A DNA stretch of 64,000 bases from contig NZ_CP135162.1 in NCBI RefSeq assembly GCF_001940165.2, forward strand, positions 2,996,001 to 3,060,000, read 5' to 3'. Shown piece after piece: positions 17,350 through 25,735 of the stretch. The DNA is from Roseburia sp. 831b (GTDB taxonomy: Bacteria; Bacillota; Clostridia; Lachnospirales; Lachnospiraceae). The position numbers and the translations under genes are program-made. The notes beneath the pieces are model-generated. The model saw only the letters and a list, made by a program, of their open reading frames with translations, was not told the DNA's origin and made no database searches. Every line of letters begins with the position of its first letter. Positions within the stretch are counted from its first letter, which is position 1.

Positions 17350-18407
17350 AAAATTATTTAGAGAACATCACATATCAAAAGGATGTGAAAAGAGCCTGGA
17401 GTACACTTGGAGGTCCCAAAAGCTTTGAGGGAAAAACGGTCTTGGTTACTGGTGCAACCGGATTGATAGGCTCTTTTCTGGTAGACATGTTTTTGTATGC
17501 GAATCTTAGCTGGAATGCAAAGATAAACGTACTTGCAGTCAGCAGAAAAAGGAGCAATTTAATACAGCGGTTTGGAGAGAATCCAGGTTCAGAGCTTTGT
17601 TACATAGAACAGGATATAAGCCAGCCCTTTGAAGTGAAAGAAACCATAGATTACATCATTCATGCAGCTGGGAATGCTTATCCGGCAGCTTTTCGTGAAA
17701 AACCGGTGGAGACGCTTCTTAGTAATGTAACAGGAACCAGGAATCTACTGGAACTTGCAAGAAAAAATCAAAATTGTCCATTCCTTTTTGTGTCATCAGG
17801 TGAAGTGTATGGTGGGAATACCTGTCTGGAGCACCCACTGCTGGAGAACGACTACGGATATGTAGATGTCTTGTCACCGCGTTCCTGTTATCCAATGGGA
17901 AAACGTGCAGGAGAGAATCTGTGTGTATCATGGATGCAAGAATACGGAACACCTGTAAAAATTGTAAGACCGTGTCACACATTTGGACCGAATGTGACAG
18001 AGAGCGATAACAGGGCAACGGTACAGTTTATGAAAAATGTAATCCGCCAGGAAGATATTGTTTTAAAAAGTGAAGGAAAACAGATAAGATCGTATTGCTA
18101 TGTGGCGGACTGTGCATCTGCACTTCTTTTTGTTTTGTTAAATGGAGAAAATGCAAAAGCTTATAATCTTGCGACGGATGAGACGATTTCCATTCGCGAA
18201 TTTGCGGAGGGATGTGCAAATATTGCAGGAAAACAGGTGATTTTGCAGCTCCCAAATCAGACAGAAAAAGAGGAGAGAACACCGATTGAGAATCAGATTC
18301 TCTCGGATAAAGCATTGCTGGAACTAGGGTGGAAAAAGAATTTTTCTATAAAAGAAGGAATGGAACACAGTATCGAAATTATGAGGGCTTTTTCAAAAAC
18401 ACTTTAA
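17346..18407 (+). CDS. NAD-dependent epimerase/dehydratase (extended SDR)
   Basis: 353 residues. The Rossmann motif T-G-A-T-G-L-I-G lies at about 36-43, S-S-G-E-V-Y-G at about 157 and the YxxxK motif Y-P-M-G-K at about 181. It is a paralogue of the protein at 5301 with the same length and order of motifs, and both resemble UDP-glucuronate decarboxylases and GDP/dTDP-sugar epimerases. It overlaps the LicD gene before it by four bases, so the two are translated together. After it comes a 53-base gap with a possible SigD-type promoter, so this may be the last gene of one transcription unit. Confidence 0.8.
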   Translation: MKNYLENITYQKDVKRAWSTLGGPKSFEGKTVLVTGATGLIGSFLVDMFLYANLSWNAKINVLAVSRKRSNLIQRFGENPGSELCYIEQDISQPFEVKETIDYIIHAAGNAYPAAFREKPVETLLSNVTGTRNLLELARKNQNCPFLFVSSGEVYGGNTCLEHPLLENDYGYVDVLSPRSCYPMGKRAGENLCVSWMQEYGTPVKIVRPCHTFGPNVTESDNRATVQFMKNVIRQEDIVLKSEGKQIRSYCYVADCASALLFVLLNGENAKAYNLATDETISIREFAEGCANIAGKQVILQLPNQTEKEERTPIENQILSDKALLELGWKKNFSIKEGMEHSIEIMRAFSKTL

Positions 18408-18431
18408 CATATCGAACAAATCATCCGATAT
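18405..18431 (+). promoter_or_regulatory. Candidate SigD (sigma-28)-type promoter before LicD B
   Basis: TAAC at 18405-18408, then exactly 15 bases, then TCCGATAT at 18424-18431. The Gram-positive flagellar sigma consensus is TAAA-N15-GCCGATAT, so 10 of 12 positions agree. The predicted start near 18438 is just ahead of the GGAG site at 18450-18453 and ATG at 18461. This is the first clear gap after a run of tightly packed genes. The element also forms part of a 6-base inverted repeat (ATATCG...CGATAT), which is an alternative explanation. Confidence 0.4.
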
Positions 18432-18460
18432 AACAATATATAGTGAAATGGAGTGACACA

Positions 18461-19369
18461 ATGCTCAAAATAGAGGACAGCTTTTTTCAGGACGAGGTAA
18501 GAGAAGGCTTTTTGGTAGAAGAAAAAATGAAACGCGCCTGGGCAGTGGAGATGGATGTGCTAAGTGAGATTATCAGGGTTTGTGAGAAATACAATCTGAC
18601 TTATTATGCAGACTGGGGAACGCTGCTTGGAACGGTTCGCCATCATGGATTTATCCCGTGGGATGATGATATGGACATTGCATTAAAGAGAGCGGATTAT
18701 AATAAGCTGCTGGCGGTTTTGCCAAAAGAACTGCCGGAAGGATTTGTTGTGAGCAGTTTTTATACAGACCCTACGCATTGTCAGCCAATCAGTGCTGTGA
18801 TGAATACTAAAACAATCATTACAGATTCCGAAATACGAAAACGTTTTTATGGTTGTCCTTATATTGTGGGAGTAGATATTGTGGCACTGGATTATCTCCC
18901 AAGAGAGGAAGAATTACTGCAGCTTCAGTTGAGTATGTATTCGATGGTATACAGTGCGGCAAGAGAATTTGGTGCGTATAAAGCATCCGGTGAGATAGAA
19001 GGTTACATGGCACAGATTGAGGAACTTTGCAATGTCAAAATACGAAGAGACGGGACAGAGCAGAATCAGCTGTGGAGACTGAGTGACAGCATTGCAGCAA
19101 TGTTCACAGAAGAAGAAAGTGATGATTTGGCATGGATGCCAAGATTAATTTGTTCTGATCCGAATTTCCGCTTGAAAAAAGAATGGTATCAGGATGTAAT
19201 TTCGATGCCATTTGAGCAGATGAAATTAAATGTTCCGGTTGGATATGATTCGATTTTAACAACAATGTATGGGGATTACAGGACGCCAATCAATCGGTCT
19301 GGGGGACATGACTATCCATTTTACAAAAAACAGGATTTGTTTTTAGAAAAAATCGGGGTAACGATATAG
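18461..19369 (+). CDS. LicD-family phosphotransferase B
   Basis: 302 residues. The core D-W-G-T-L-L-G-T-V-R-H and [11 protein letters not shown] sit at about 48-72. The opening F-F-Q-D-E-V-R-E-G-F and the domain layout repeat in LicD C at 22655, so these two are recent paralogues; LicD A is more distant. Start ATG at 18461 is supported by GGAG 7 bases before it; an in-frame GTG at 18443 is an unlikely alternative. The next gene is a LicC-like cytidylyltransferase, the pairing known from phosphocholine decoration loci. Likely role: transfer of a phospho-amino-alcohol or similar group from a CDP carrier to a glycan. Confidence 0.85.
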   Translation: MLKIEDSFFQDEVREGFLVEEKMKRAWAVEMDVLSEIIRVCEKYNLTYYADWGTLLGTVRHHGFIPWDDDMDIALKRADYNKLLAVLPKELPEGFVVSSFYTDPTHCQPISAVMNTKTIITDSEIRKRFYGCPYIVGVDIVALDYLPREEELLQLQLSMYSMVYSAAREFGAYKASGEIEGYMAQIEELCNVKIRRDGTEQNQLWRLSDSIAAMFTEEESDDLAWMPRLICSDPNFRLKKEWYQDVISMPFEQMKLNVPVGYDSILTTMYGDYRTPINRSGGHDYPFYKKQDLFLEKIGVTI

Positions 19370-19388
19370 AGACAAAGGAGGAGACGGT

Positions 19389-20105
19389 ATGAAGGCAATA
19401 TTATTAGCAGCAGGGCGAGGTACAAGAATTGCAAGAAATGTTGAGATGGTACCAAAATCGACTTTGCCGGTAGATGGAAAACCATTAATCCGAAGATCTG
19501 TTGAGATTTTACAGGGTGAGGGCATGGAGGTTGTGGTTTGCACCGGATACCGTGAGGAAACAATCAGAGAGGCACTGGATGGACTTGAGAACATTACCTA
19601 TGTTTACAATCCGTTTTATGATATTACGAATTCGATTGCAAGCCTCTGGTTTGCCAGAGATCTTTTGGATGATGATATTTTAGTGATGAATGCAGATGTT
19701 TTCTTTTCAAAGGATATTTTGCATTTGATTTTGAATGAAAAGCATGATCCGGTTATGGCGATTGACAATTCCAGAACGTTGGAGGGAGACTACTTTTTCT
19801 ACACCTCTCTTGACGGTAAAATCCAGAAATATGGAAAAGGTCTGCCAATTGAACAAAGAAGCTGTGAATATGTGGGAATGGCAAAGATTAACAAAGAATT
19901 TTTGCCGGTTTTCAAGGAAAGAATGGAGAAACTGATTCACAACCAGGAGCATGAAGTGTGGTGGGAAAATGTTTTGTATTCTTTTACCGATAATCAGGAG
20001 TATGGAATCTATACCGTAGATGTCGACGGAAGATTCTGGGCAGAGATTGATTATTTTGACGATTATGAACGTATTTTAGACTATGTATCCAAGCATAAAG
20101 AATAG
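19389..20105 (+). CDS. LicC-like CTP:phosphocholine-type cytidylyltransferase
   Basis: 238 residues, one nucleotidyltransferase domain. L-L-A-A-G-R-G-T-R-I at 5-14 and V-P-K-S-T-L-P-V-D-G-K-P are the nucleotide-binding motifs. Y-N-P-F-Y-D-I-T-N-S-I-A-S-L-W, and the aspartate pair near the end (W-A-E-I-D-Y-F-D-D-Y), match LicC and the related phosphonate enzyme PntC rather than hexose-phosphate enzymes. It should activate a small phosphorylated alcohol or amino acid as the CDP derivative. AAAGGAGGAGA precedes the start, and LicD B lies 19 bases upstream. Whether choline phosphate is the substrate is open, since no choline kinase or permease (LicA/LicB) is present. Confidence 0.75.
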   Translation: MKAILLAAGRGTRIARNVEMVPKSTLPVDGKPLIRRSVEILQGEGMEVVVCTGYREETIREALDGLENITYVYNPFYDITNSIASLWFARDLLDDDILVMNADVFFSKDILHLILNEKHDPVMAIDNSRTLEGDYFFYTSLDGKIQKYGKGLPIEQRSCEYVGMAKINKEFLPVFKERMEKLIHNQEHEVWWENVLYSFTDNQEYGIYTVDVDGRFWAEIDYFDDYERILDYVSKHKE

Positions 20106-20117
20106 GAAAAGAACAAG

Positions 20118-21536
20118 ATGAGACGACAGGAAGCAGATCAGATTCGGACAAGCCTTAACACGTTAGAGCAGGCAATTGATATTTTGCAGGAATATGAGAA
20201 CAGACAAAATGAATTGTTGGAGTTGTTGACACAAATGCAACAAATGGCGATTTCAATTGGAACGGAAATCGAAGAGTGTGAAGGGGAAGGTCTGCGTGTC
20301 GTTTCCAAATTAGAAGAACTTTGCGAGCAATTTTATCAGATGGGGGTAAATGGGGATTGCAAGGAACAGGAAAAAAAAGCAAAAGAGATAATCGGTGAGA
20401 TAAAGGGCAGTATGGAGAAAGAGATTTCCATCAAAAAAGAGGTTGTCTTTTTGCCGTATCAGGTGTCAATGTGGGATTCCTTAGAGAGCATTTGGGAGGA
20501 AGCATGCAAGGATGAATCTGTCAACTGCCGTGTGATCCCGATTCCTTATTATGATGTGAATAAGGATAATTCGCTTGGGGAAATGCATTATGATGGCTAT
20601 AAATTTCCTTCTAATGTGCCAATCACTTCTTATGAAAAATATGATCTGGCGGTGCATCATCCAGACGTGATTTTCTTTCACAATCCCTACGATGGGCTCA
20701 ATCATGTAACAAGAATTCCAGAGAACTATTATTCCATCCATTTAAAACCATGCACAGATTTGTTAGTTTACATCCCATACTTTGTCAGTGAAAAAGGTGG
20801 ACCGTCTGACCATCAATGCTCGATGCCGGGCGTGCTTTGTGCCGACAAGGCTGCAGTCCAGGAAGGCGAAATTTTTGAGAAATATGTAAGACTGCATGAC
20901 GAGGCATTGGAGGAAAATGGCTGGAAGGGAAAATTGGTTGCTTCCAAAGACAAATTTATGCCATTAGGTTCGCCAAAATTTGACAAGCTGACCAATGCGC
21001 ATTTCGCTTTGGAGGACTTGCCGGTGGAGTGGCAGAAGAAGATTCGAAAGTCCGATGGAACCAGAAAAAAAATTATTTATTACAATTCGACGATTTCGAC
21101 CGCGCTTCACGATACAGAGGGATTTTTTCGTAGGATGAAAGAGTTTTTCTCGGTATTTCAGGAATGTGAAGGGGAGGCGGTATTGCTGTGGAGACTGCAC
21201 CCGTTGTTGTTAAAGACATTCCGAAGACTCCGGGAGAATGCGGAGGAAGAACTTCTGGAGCTGCTCTTGGTGTTCCGGGAAGCAGAATGGGGCATTTTGG
21301 ATGAAACACCGGATCCGACGATGGGATTATCGATTTCCGATGCCTATTATGGAACACAGGATAGCAGTATTTTAACTGTCTATCGAAAATTAGACAGACC
21401 AATGCTGTTTGAAACAGACGACCTGGAAGAGATTCGTTCTTTTATCCAGTCAGTAGATTATGCAACAGATTGCCACGAGAAAACACGATGCGGGGCAAAT
21501 ATATACAAAGAAATTCAAAAAGTGATGGAAGGATAG
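20118..21536 (+). CDS. TagB/TagF-like CDP-glycerol glycerophosphotransferase-family protein
   Basis: 472 residues. Residues 1-105 are mostly charged helix (probable coiled coil). From about 110 follows a GT-B-like domain with V-V-F-L-P-Y, a Y-D-L-A-V-H-H-P-D-V-I-F-F-H-N-P-Y region, then G-S-P-K-F-D-K near 285 and L-L-W-R-L-H-P-L near 357. These segments match the CDP-glycerol:polyglycerophosphate phosphotransferase family (TagB/TagF), although the usual run of glycines near the donor site is not obvious. With a LicC-like enzyme 12 bases upstream it probably uses a CDP-activated group. C. difficile flagellin loci contain a protein of this type next to a nucleotidyltransferase. Confidence 0.6.
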   Translation: MRRQEADQIRTSLNTLEQAIDILQEYENRQNELLELLTQMQQMAISIGTEIEECEGEGLRVVSKLEELCEQFYQMGVNGDCKEQEKKAKEIIGEIKGSMEKEISIKKEVVFLPYQVSMWDSLESIWEEACKDESVNCRVIPIPYYDVNKDNSLGEMHYDGYKFPSNVPITSYEKYDLAVHHPDVIFFHNPYDGLNHVTRIPENYYSIHLKPCTDLLVYIPYFVSEKGGPSDHQCSMPGVLCADKAAVQEGEIFEKYVRLHDEALEENGWKGKLVASKDKFMPLGSPKFDKLTNAHFALEDLPVEWQKKIRKSDGTRKKIIYYNSTISTALHDTEGFFRRMKEFFSVFQECEGEAVLLWRLHPLLLKTFRRLRENAEEELLELLLVFREAEWGILDETPDPTMGLSISDAYYGTQDSSILTVYRKLDRPMLFETDDLEEIRSFIQSVDYATDCHEKTRCGANIYKEIQKVMEG

Positions 21537-21545
21537 GTGAACCGG

Positions 21546-22601
21546 ATGTATTACATTAATCCAAATGTGAAAGATTTATACAGGGTAAAGTTTCATGATA
21601 AAAGAGGCGAAGTGTTAAGGCTCGATATGAATGAGAACCCAGTGGGACTGCCATTGGATTTCGTAGAGGAAGTAAAAAAGAAAATAACACCGTCTTTTCT
21701 ATCTACATATCCAGAAAAAGATGAATTACTGGAACTGATTGCGAAACATAATGGAGTTGCCGCTGAAAATATTTCGTTAACCTGTGGTTCAGACGAAGCA
21801 ATGAGACTGATTTTCCAGTGCTTTGGAGAAGAAGGAAAAGATTTGGTTACGGTTACACCTACCTTTGAAATGTATGACGTGTATAGCAAAATGTTTGGGA
21901 TGAACCATGTGACAGCAGAGTATGGCACAGATTTTAGCGTAAAGGTTTCGGATATTTTAGATAGCATTACACCTCAGACCGGCATTGTGATTTTGTTAAA
22001 TCCAAACAGTCCGGTTGGAACGGCTTACACAAAAGAGGAATTCCAGGCGATTGTAAAAAAAGCCGCAGCGTGCAATGCAATTGTGGTGGTAGATGAAGCA
22101 TACCATTATTTTTATGCGCCAACTTTTTTACAGGATGCAGTAAAAGAGGAGCATGTGATTGTACTCCGGACTTTTTCAAAGTTATGCTCGATTGCGGGAC
22201 TCCGTGTGGGCTATGCGACTGCAAATCCACAGTTGATTGATTATATTGAGAAAGCGGAATCGACATTTAATGTCAACAATGTCGGTATTCTGTTTGCGAC
22301 GGAAGTGCTGAAACGTCCTGATATGATGGAACAGATGATTCAGGAAGAAAAAGCAGGACATGACTGGCTGGCAGCAGAAATCAAGAACGCTGGATACCAG
22401 ATTTTTTCTGAGAATGGAAATTATCTGCTCTTTTATCCACACAAGGATTCAAAGATAATTGTAAATAAATTGAAAGAGCAGGGCATCTGGATTCGTGATT
22501 ATGGAAGAGGAATTTTAAAGGGATGGCTTCGTGTTTCAACCGGCGATGTGACATCTATGAAAAAATTCTGGGAAGCATTTTTGAAGGTGGATGAAAAGTA
22601 A
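21546..22601 (+). CDS. HisC/CobD-like class I/II PLP aminotransferase or decarboxylase
   Basis: 351 residues, fold type I PLP enzyme. R-L-D-M-N-E-N-P-V-G near residue 27 opens the fold as in histidinol-phosphate aminotransferase and CobD. N-P-N-S-P-V-G-T (cofactor asparagine) is near 157, V-V-D-E-A-Y (aspartate pairing with the pyridine nitrogen) near 183 and T-F-S-K (Schiff-base lysine) near 213. No his or cob genes surround it. Beside a LicC-like cytidylyltransferase it could make the phosphorylated amine that is then CDP-activated, for example by decarboxylating a phospho-amino acid as CobD does. ATG at 21546 is chosen because AGGTGA lies 5 bases before; GTG at 21537 is possible. Confidence 0.75.
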   Translation: MYYINPNVKDLYRVKFHDKRGEVLRLDMNENPVGLPLDFVEEVKKKITPSFLSTYPEKDELLELIAKHNGVAAENISLTCGSDEAMRLIFQCFGEEGKDLVTVTPTFEMYDVYSKMFGMNHVTAEYGTDFSVKVSDILDSITPQTGIVILLNPNSPVGTAYTKEEFQAIVKKAAACNAIVVVDEAYHYFYAPTFLQDAVKEEHVIVLRTFSKLCSIAGLRVGYATANPQLIDYIEKAESTFNVNNVGILFATEVLKRPDMMEQMIQEEKAGHDWLAAEIKNAGYQIFSENGNYLLFYPHKDSKIIVNKLKEQGIWIRDYGRGILKGWLRVSTGDVTSMKKFWEAFLKVDEK

Positions 22602-22654
22602 GACAGACATAGTGGATAGATTGGAAAAATTTTTCACACGGAATGGAGAGAAGC

Positions 22655-23608
22655 ATGATTCAGTTTGACGAACATTTTTTTGAGGAAGAGGAACGCGAGG
22701 GATTTGTGGTGTCTTCCATGATGAAAAAGGCATGGGCAGCGCAGCTAGAAGTGCTTGCCGAGGTAGATAAGATTTGTCGAAAATACGATATCCAATATTT
22801 TGCAGATTGGGGAACACTTCTTGGCGCGATTCGTCACAAAGGGTTCATTCCCTGGGACGATGATATGGACATTGCCATGAAGCGGGAAGATTATTTGAAA
22901 TTTTTAAAACATACCGATGAGCTGCCAAAGGGATACCAGATTTTAGATGTCGGACAGAATCAGGAATGGGAGAACATGGTATATCGTGTCATCAACGGGG
23001 ATTCGATAGACATTTCGCCGGAGCATCTGAAGAAGTTTCATGGCTGCCCATACATTGTAGGACTTGACATTGATGTATTGGATTACAGGTCAACCAGTGA
23101 GGAAGAGGATAAAATGCAGCTGGAACTGGTGGATATTGTGTTAAAAGCCGCACAGGTCGAAGCACAATATCAGGCGGGATTGTGCACAGCAGAGGAGCTG
23201 GAAGAATTTTTGCAGCAGATTGAGCAGATGACAGGGGTAACATTAGACCGCTTAAAACCGATGGCACAGCAGCTTCGTGTTCTGGCAGATCAATTGTGTA
23301 TGCTGTATACAAGAGAAGAGGCAAAAGAACTTCAGTTTGTGACATGCCGTATTTTTTCCAGACCATATTTTCATTTTCCAAAGGAACGTTATGATGAAAT
23401 GATTTATGTTCCGTTTGAGAATATCGAGATTCCGGTTCCGAATGGATACCAGGAGATGCTTGAGATGATGTATGGAAAAGAGTATATGAAACCGGTGCAG
23501 TATTTAAGCCATGAATATCCGTTTTACCAGGAACAGGAAAAAATGTTAAAAGAGCAGCTGAAAGCTTCCGGTTATACCTGGGAGGATTTTTTGAATATCC
23601 AATATTAG
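22655..23608 (+). CDS. LicD-family phosphotransferase C
   Basis: 317 residues. [11 protein letters not shown] and [11 protein letters not shown] at about 48-72 are the metal/nucleotide motifs. It is a paralogue of LicD B across its whole length, including the [10 protein letters not shown] start and the C-terminal Y-G-K-E-Y...Y-P-F-Y segment. The start ATG at 22655 has GGAGAG 5 bases before; ATG at 22643 is in frame but would place this site within the gene. Two near-copies beside one LicC suggest successive transfer of the same group to two positions, or diverged acceptors. A 53-base gap precedes it. Confidence 0.85.
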   Translation: MIQFDEHFFEEEEREGFVVSSMMKKAWAAQLEVLAEVDKICRKYDIQYFADWGTLLGAIRHKGFIPWDDDMDIAMKREDYLKFLKHTDELPKGYQILDVGQNQEWENMVYRVINGDSIDISPEHLKKFHGCPYIVGLDIDVLDYRSTSEEEDKMQLELVDIVLKAAQVEAQYQAGLCTAEELEEFLQQIEQMTGVTLDRLKPMAQQLRVLADQLCMLYTREEAKELQFVTCRIFSRPYFHFPKERYDEMIYVPFENIEIPVPNGYQEMLEMMYGKEYMKPVQYLSHEYPFYQEQEKMLKEQLKASGYTWEDFLNIQY

Positions 23609-23641
23609 AATCTTAGTTTTAAGAAAAAGAGGCAGTATCGT

Positions 23642-24739
23642 ATGCAAAAATTAAGTGATAGAATCATTCCAAAACAAAAAAATAAAATGCAGCAGACATT
23701 AGAGGAAAATCTGACCCGGATTCAGGAAAATAAGGAAAATTTTGCAATCTGGGGCGCAGGTGCGACCGGACAGGGAATTCTCTCTTTTATCCGGGAATTT
23801 TCACAAGATAAATTAGAGCCAGAGTATGTGATTGACAATAACTCAAGCTTATGGGGAACCGGCAATATTATAAGTCCAAAACAGTTTTGTGAGCGTATGA
23901 AGGACATTGCAAATGTATTTGTCTGTGTCTATGTAGCAGATCAGGTTGTGGCGCAATTGAAGGAGTATGGCTACCAGGGAAAAATCATTCCAGCGAGTAT
24001 GTCTGTTCTTGGCTGCGAGGACAGGGTGCTTCTTTATGAAGAGAATATGGAAAAAGTGGAGGAAGTCTATGAACTTTTTGCAGATGAGCAGTCCAGAGAT
24101 ACCATAGCGGCATTTATGAATGTAGGACGAAGCGGGGACACCTCTTACTGGGATAAGGTAAATGGACCAAGTGAAGAAAAACTTCTGGATACGGGAGTGC
24201 TTTCTTATGGAAAGACGGAGCATTTCATTGATGTAGGAGCCTTTACCGGAGATACGATAGAGAAATTCATTCAGCTGTGCGGTGGAAATTATGCTTCTAT
24301 TTTAGGAATCGAAGCAGATCAGAGAAACTTTTCGGTATTACAGGAAAAATGCAATTCACTTACAAATGTAAATGCATTAAATGCAGCGGTGTGCGAGTGC
24401 AGTGGAGTGAAACACTTTTGTGATGGAAATTCAGAGAGCTCCTATCTTTGTGAGGGAGGAACAACTGAGGTAAAAGCGGTAAAAATTGATGATTTAAAAG
24501 AGGCAGAGGGTGTTTCCCTGATTAAGATTTCGACCAACGGTTTTGAGATGGATGTACTAAGGGGCGCAGCCAAAACCATCAAGAATAAGAAACCAAAACT
24601 ATCCTATTATTGCAGCAGAGAGGAACTGTGGAGAATTCCGCTGTTTTTAAAGAGCCTTGTGCCGGAATACAAATTTTATGTCAGACATTATGGAATTGGA
24701 ATGCAGGCATTAATTGGATATGCGGTTATTGAGGAGTAG
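23642..24739 (+). CDS. FkbM-type methyltransferase with N-terminal Rossmann domain
   Basis: 365 residues in two domains. Residues 33-115 make a small Rossmann-like domain (I-W-G-A-G-A-T-G-Q-G at 38-47, then an I-D-N-N strand end), sharing its design with the proteins at 3681 and 7435. From about 195 comes an FkbM SAM-dependent methyltransferase: H-F-I-D-V-G-A-F-T-G-D-T near 198 (SAM loop), G-I-E-A-D near 226, V-K-I-D-D-L near 282 and L-I-K-I-S-T-N-G-F-E near 294. Family members O- or N-methylate sugars and small groups. In this place it may N- or O-methylate the phosphate-linked group or a sugar of the flagellar glycan. Confidence 0.8.
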   Translation: MQKLSDRIIPKQKNKMQQTLEENLTRIQENKENFAIWGAGATGQGILSFIREFSQDKLEPEYVIDNNSSLWGTGNIISPKQFCERMKDIANVFVCVYVADQVVAQLKEYGYQGKIIPASMSVLGCEDRVLLYEENMEKVEEVYELFADEQSRDTIAAFMNVGRSGDTSYWDKVNGPSEEKLLDTGVLSYGKTEHFIDVGAFTGDTIEKFIQLCGGNYASILGIEADQRNFSVLQEKCNSLTNVNALNAAVCECSGVKHFCDGNSESSYLCEGGTTEVKAVKIDDLKEAEGVSLIKISTNGFEMDVLRGAAKTIKNKKPKLSYYCSREELWRIPLFLKSLVPEYKFYVRHYGIGMQALIGYAVIEE

Positions 24740-24748
24740 GAGTCACAT

Positions 24749-25720
24749 ATGAAAAACAGAATGAATATCGCAATTTCATTAAATCAGAACTATTTTCGCT
24801 ACACCTATGTCATGCTGTATTCCCTGTTAAGCAATAACCAGGATTCGAAGATTTATCTCTATGTGTTGCATCATGATTTGACGGAGGATGCGCTTAAGGC
24901 ATTTACGACATTATTAGCAAAATATGATGGCGTTCTTGTTGAAGAAAAGATAGAGCGCAGCCTGTTCCCGGACGTACTTCCGGTAAACAGACAGTGGACG
25001 ATTGAAACCTATTTTCGCCTTGCCTTATTGGATTTACTGCCGGAAGAGGTAGACCGGGTTTTATATATTGATGTGGATGCAATCGTAAATCAGAATGTCC
25101 GGGAACTTTACGAGACAGATTTTGAAGGCAATATGTTTGTGGCATGCATGGAAAAGGAAGTTGAGAAGCCGGCGGATAATTGCAGATGGGCGCTGTTTGC
25201 TCCAATTTTTGAGGCAGGATATCACTATTTCAACGCAGGTGTCATGCTGTGGAATGTCCAGGCATTGCGTGGAACATATGATTTAGATTATTATCTTGAG
25301 ATAGCAAAAAGGATGAATTATCAGTTTGTTGCACCGGATCAGGATATTTTAAATTATGTGCATCATGCGCAGGTAAAATTTGCAGACACACAAAAGTATA
25401 ATTTGTTTGCGCGGATTGCATCGAACCGGGGCTTGACATATGAGGATGTCAAGAAAAGTGCAAGCATTATTCATTATGCAGGAACAAAGCCGTGGAATGC
25501 GGATAATGTGCATTTTGACATTGAGATGATCTGGTGGGATTATGCAAAGCAGACTCCATACTACGGGGAACTGTGCGAGGATTTTGTAAAAAAAGAGATG
25601 TTCGATGTGAGCGTGAAGCAATACGTTGAGCAGCTATTAGATGAAAATGCGAGATTAAAGACAGACTTACATGACAGTCTGGAACTTAATAAAAAGTTGA
25701 TGGCATTGATTCAGAGATAA
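24749..25720 (+). CDS. Family 8 glycosyltransferase (LgtC/GspA-like)
   Basis: 323 residues. Retaining GT8 marks are N-I-A-I-S-L-N-Q-N-Y near the start, V-L-Y-I-D-V-D-A-I-V with the metal-binding DxD near 109, Y-F-N-A-G-V-M-L-W near 160, and the late H-Y-A-G-T-K-P-W near 247. Donors known for the family are UDP-glucose and UDP-galactose. The last 35 residues are a charged helix that may attach to the membrane or a partner. Located 9 bases after the methyltransferase gene, it should add one sugar to the growing glycan. Confidence 0.85.
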   Translation: MKNRMNIAISLNQNYFRYTYVMLYSLLSNNQDSKIYLYVLHHDLTEDALKAFTTLLAKYDGVLVEEKIERSLFPDVLPVNRQWTIETYFRLALLDLLPEEVDRVLYIDVDAIVNQNVRELYETDFEGNMFVACMEKEVEKPADNCRWALFAPIFEAGYHYFNAGVMLWNVQALRGTYDLDYYLEIAKRMNYQFVAPDQDILNYVHHAQVKFADTQKYNLFARIASNRGLTYEDVKKSASIIHYAGTKPWNADNVHFDIEMIWWDYAKQTPYYGELCEDFVKKEMFDVSVKQYVEQLLDENARLKTDLHDSLELNKKLMALIQR

Positions 25721-25735
25721 GTAGGAGAGTAACTC

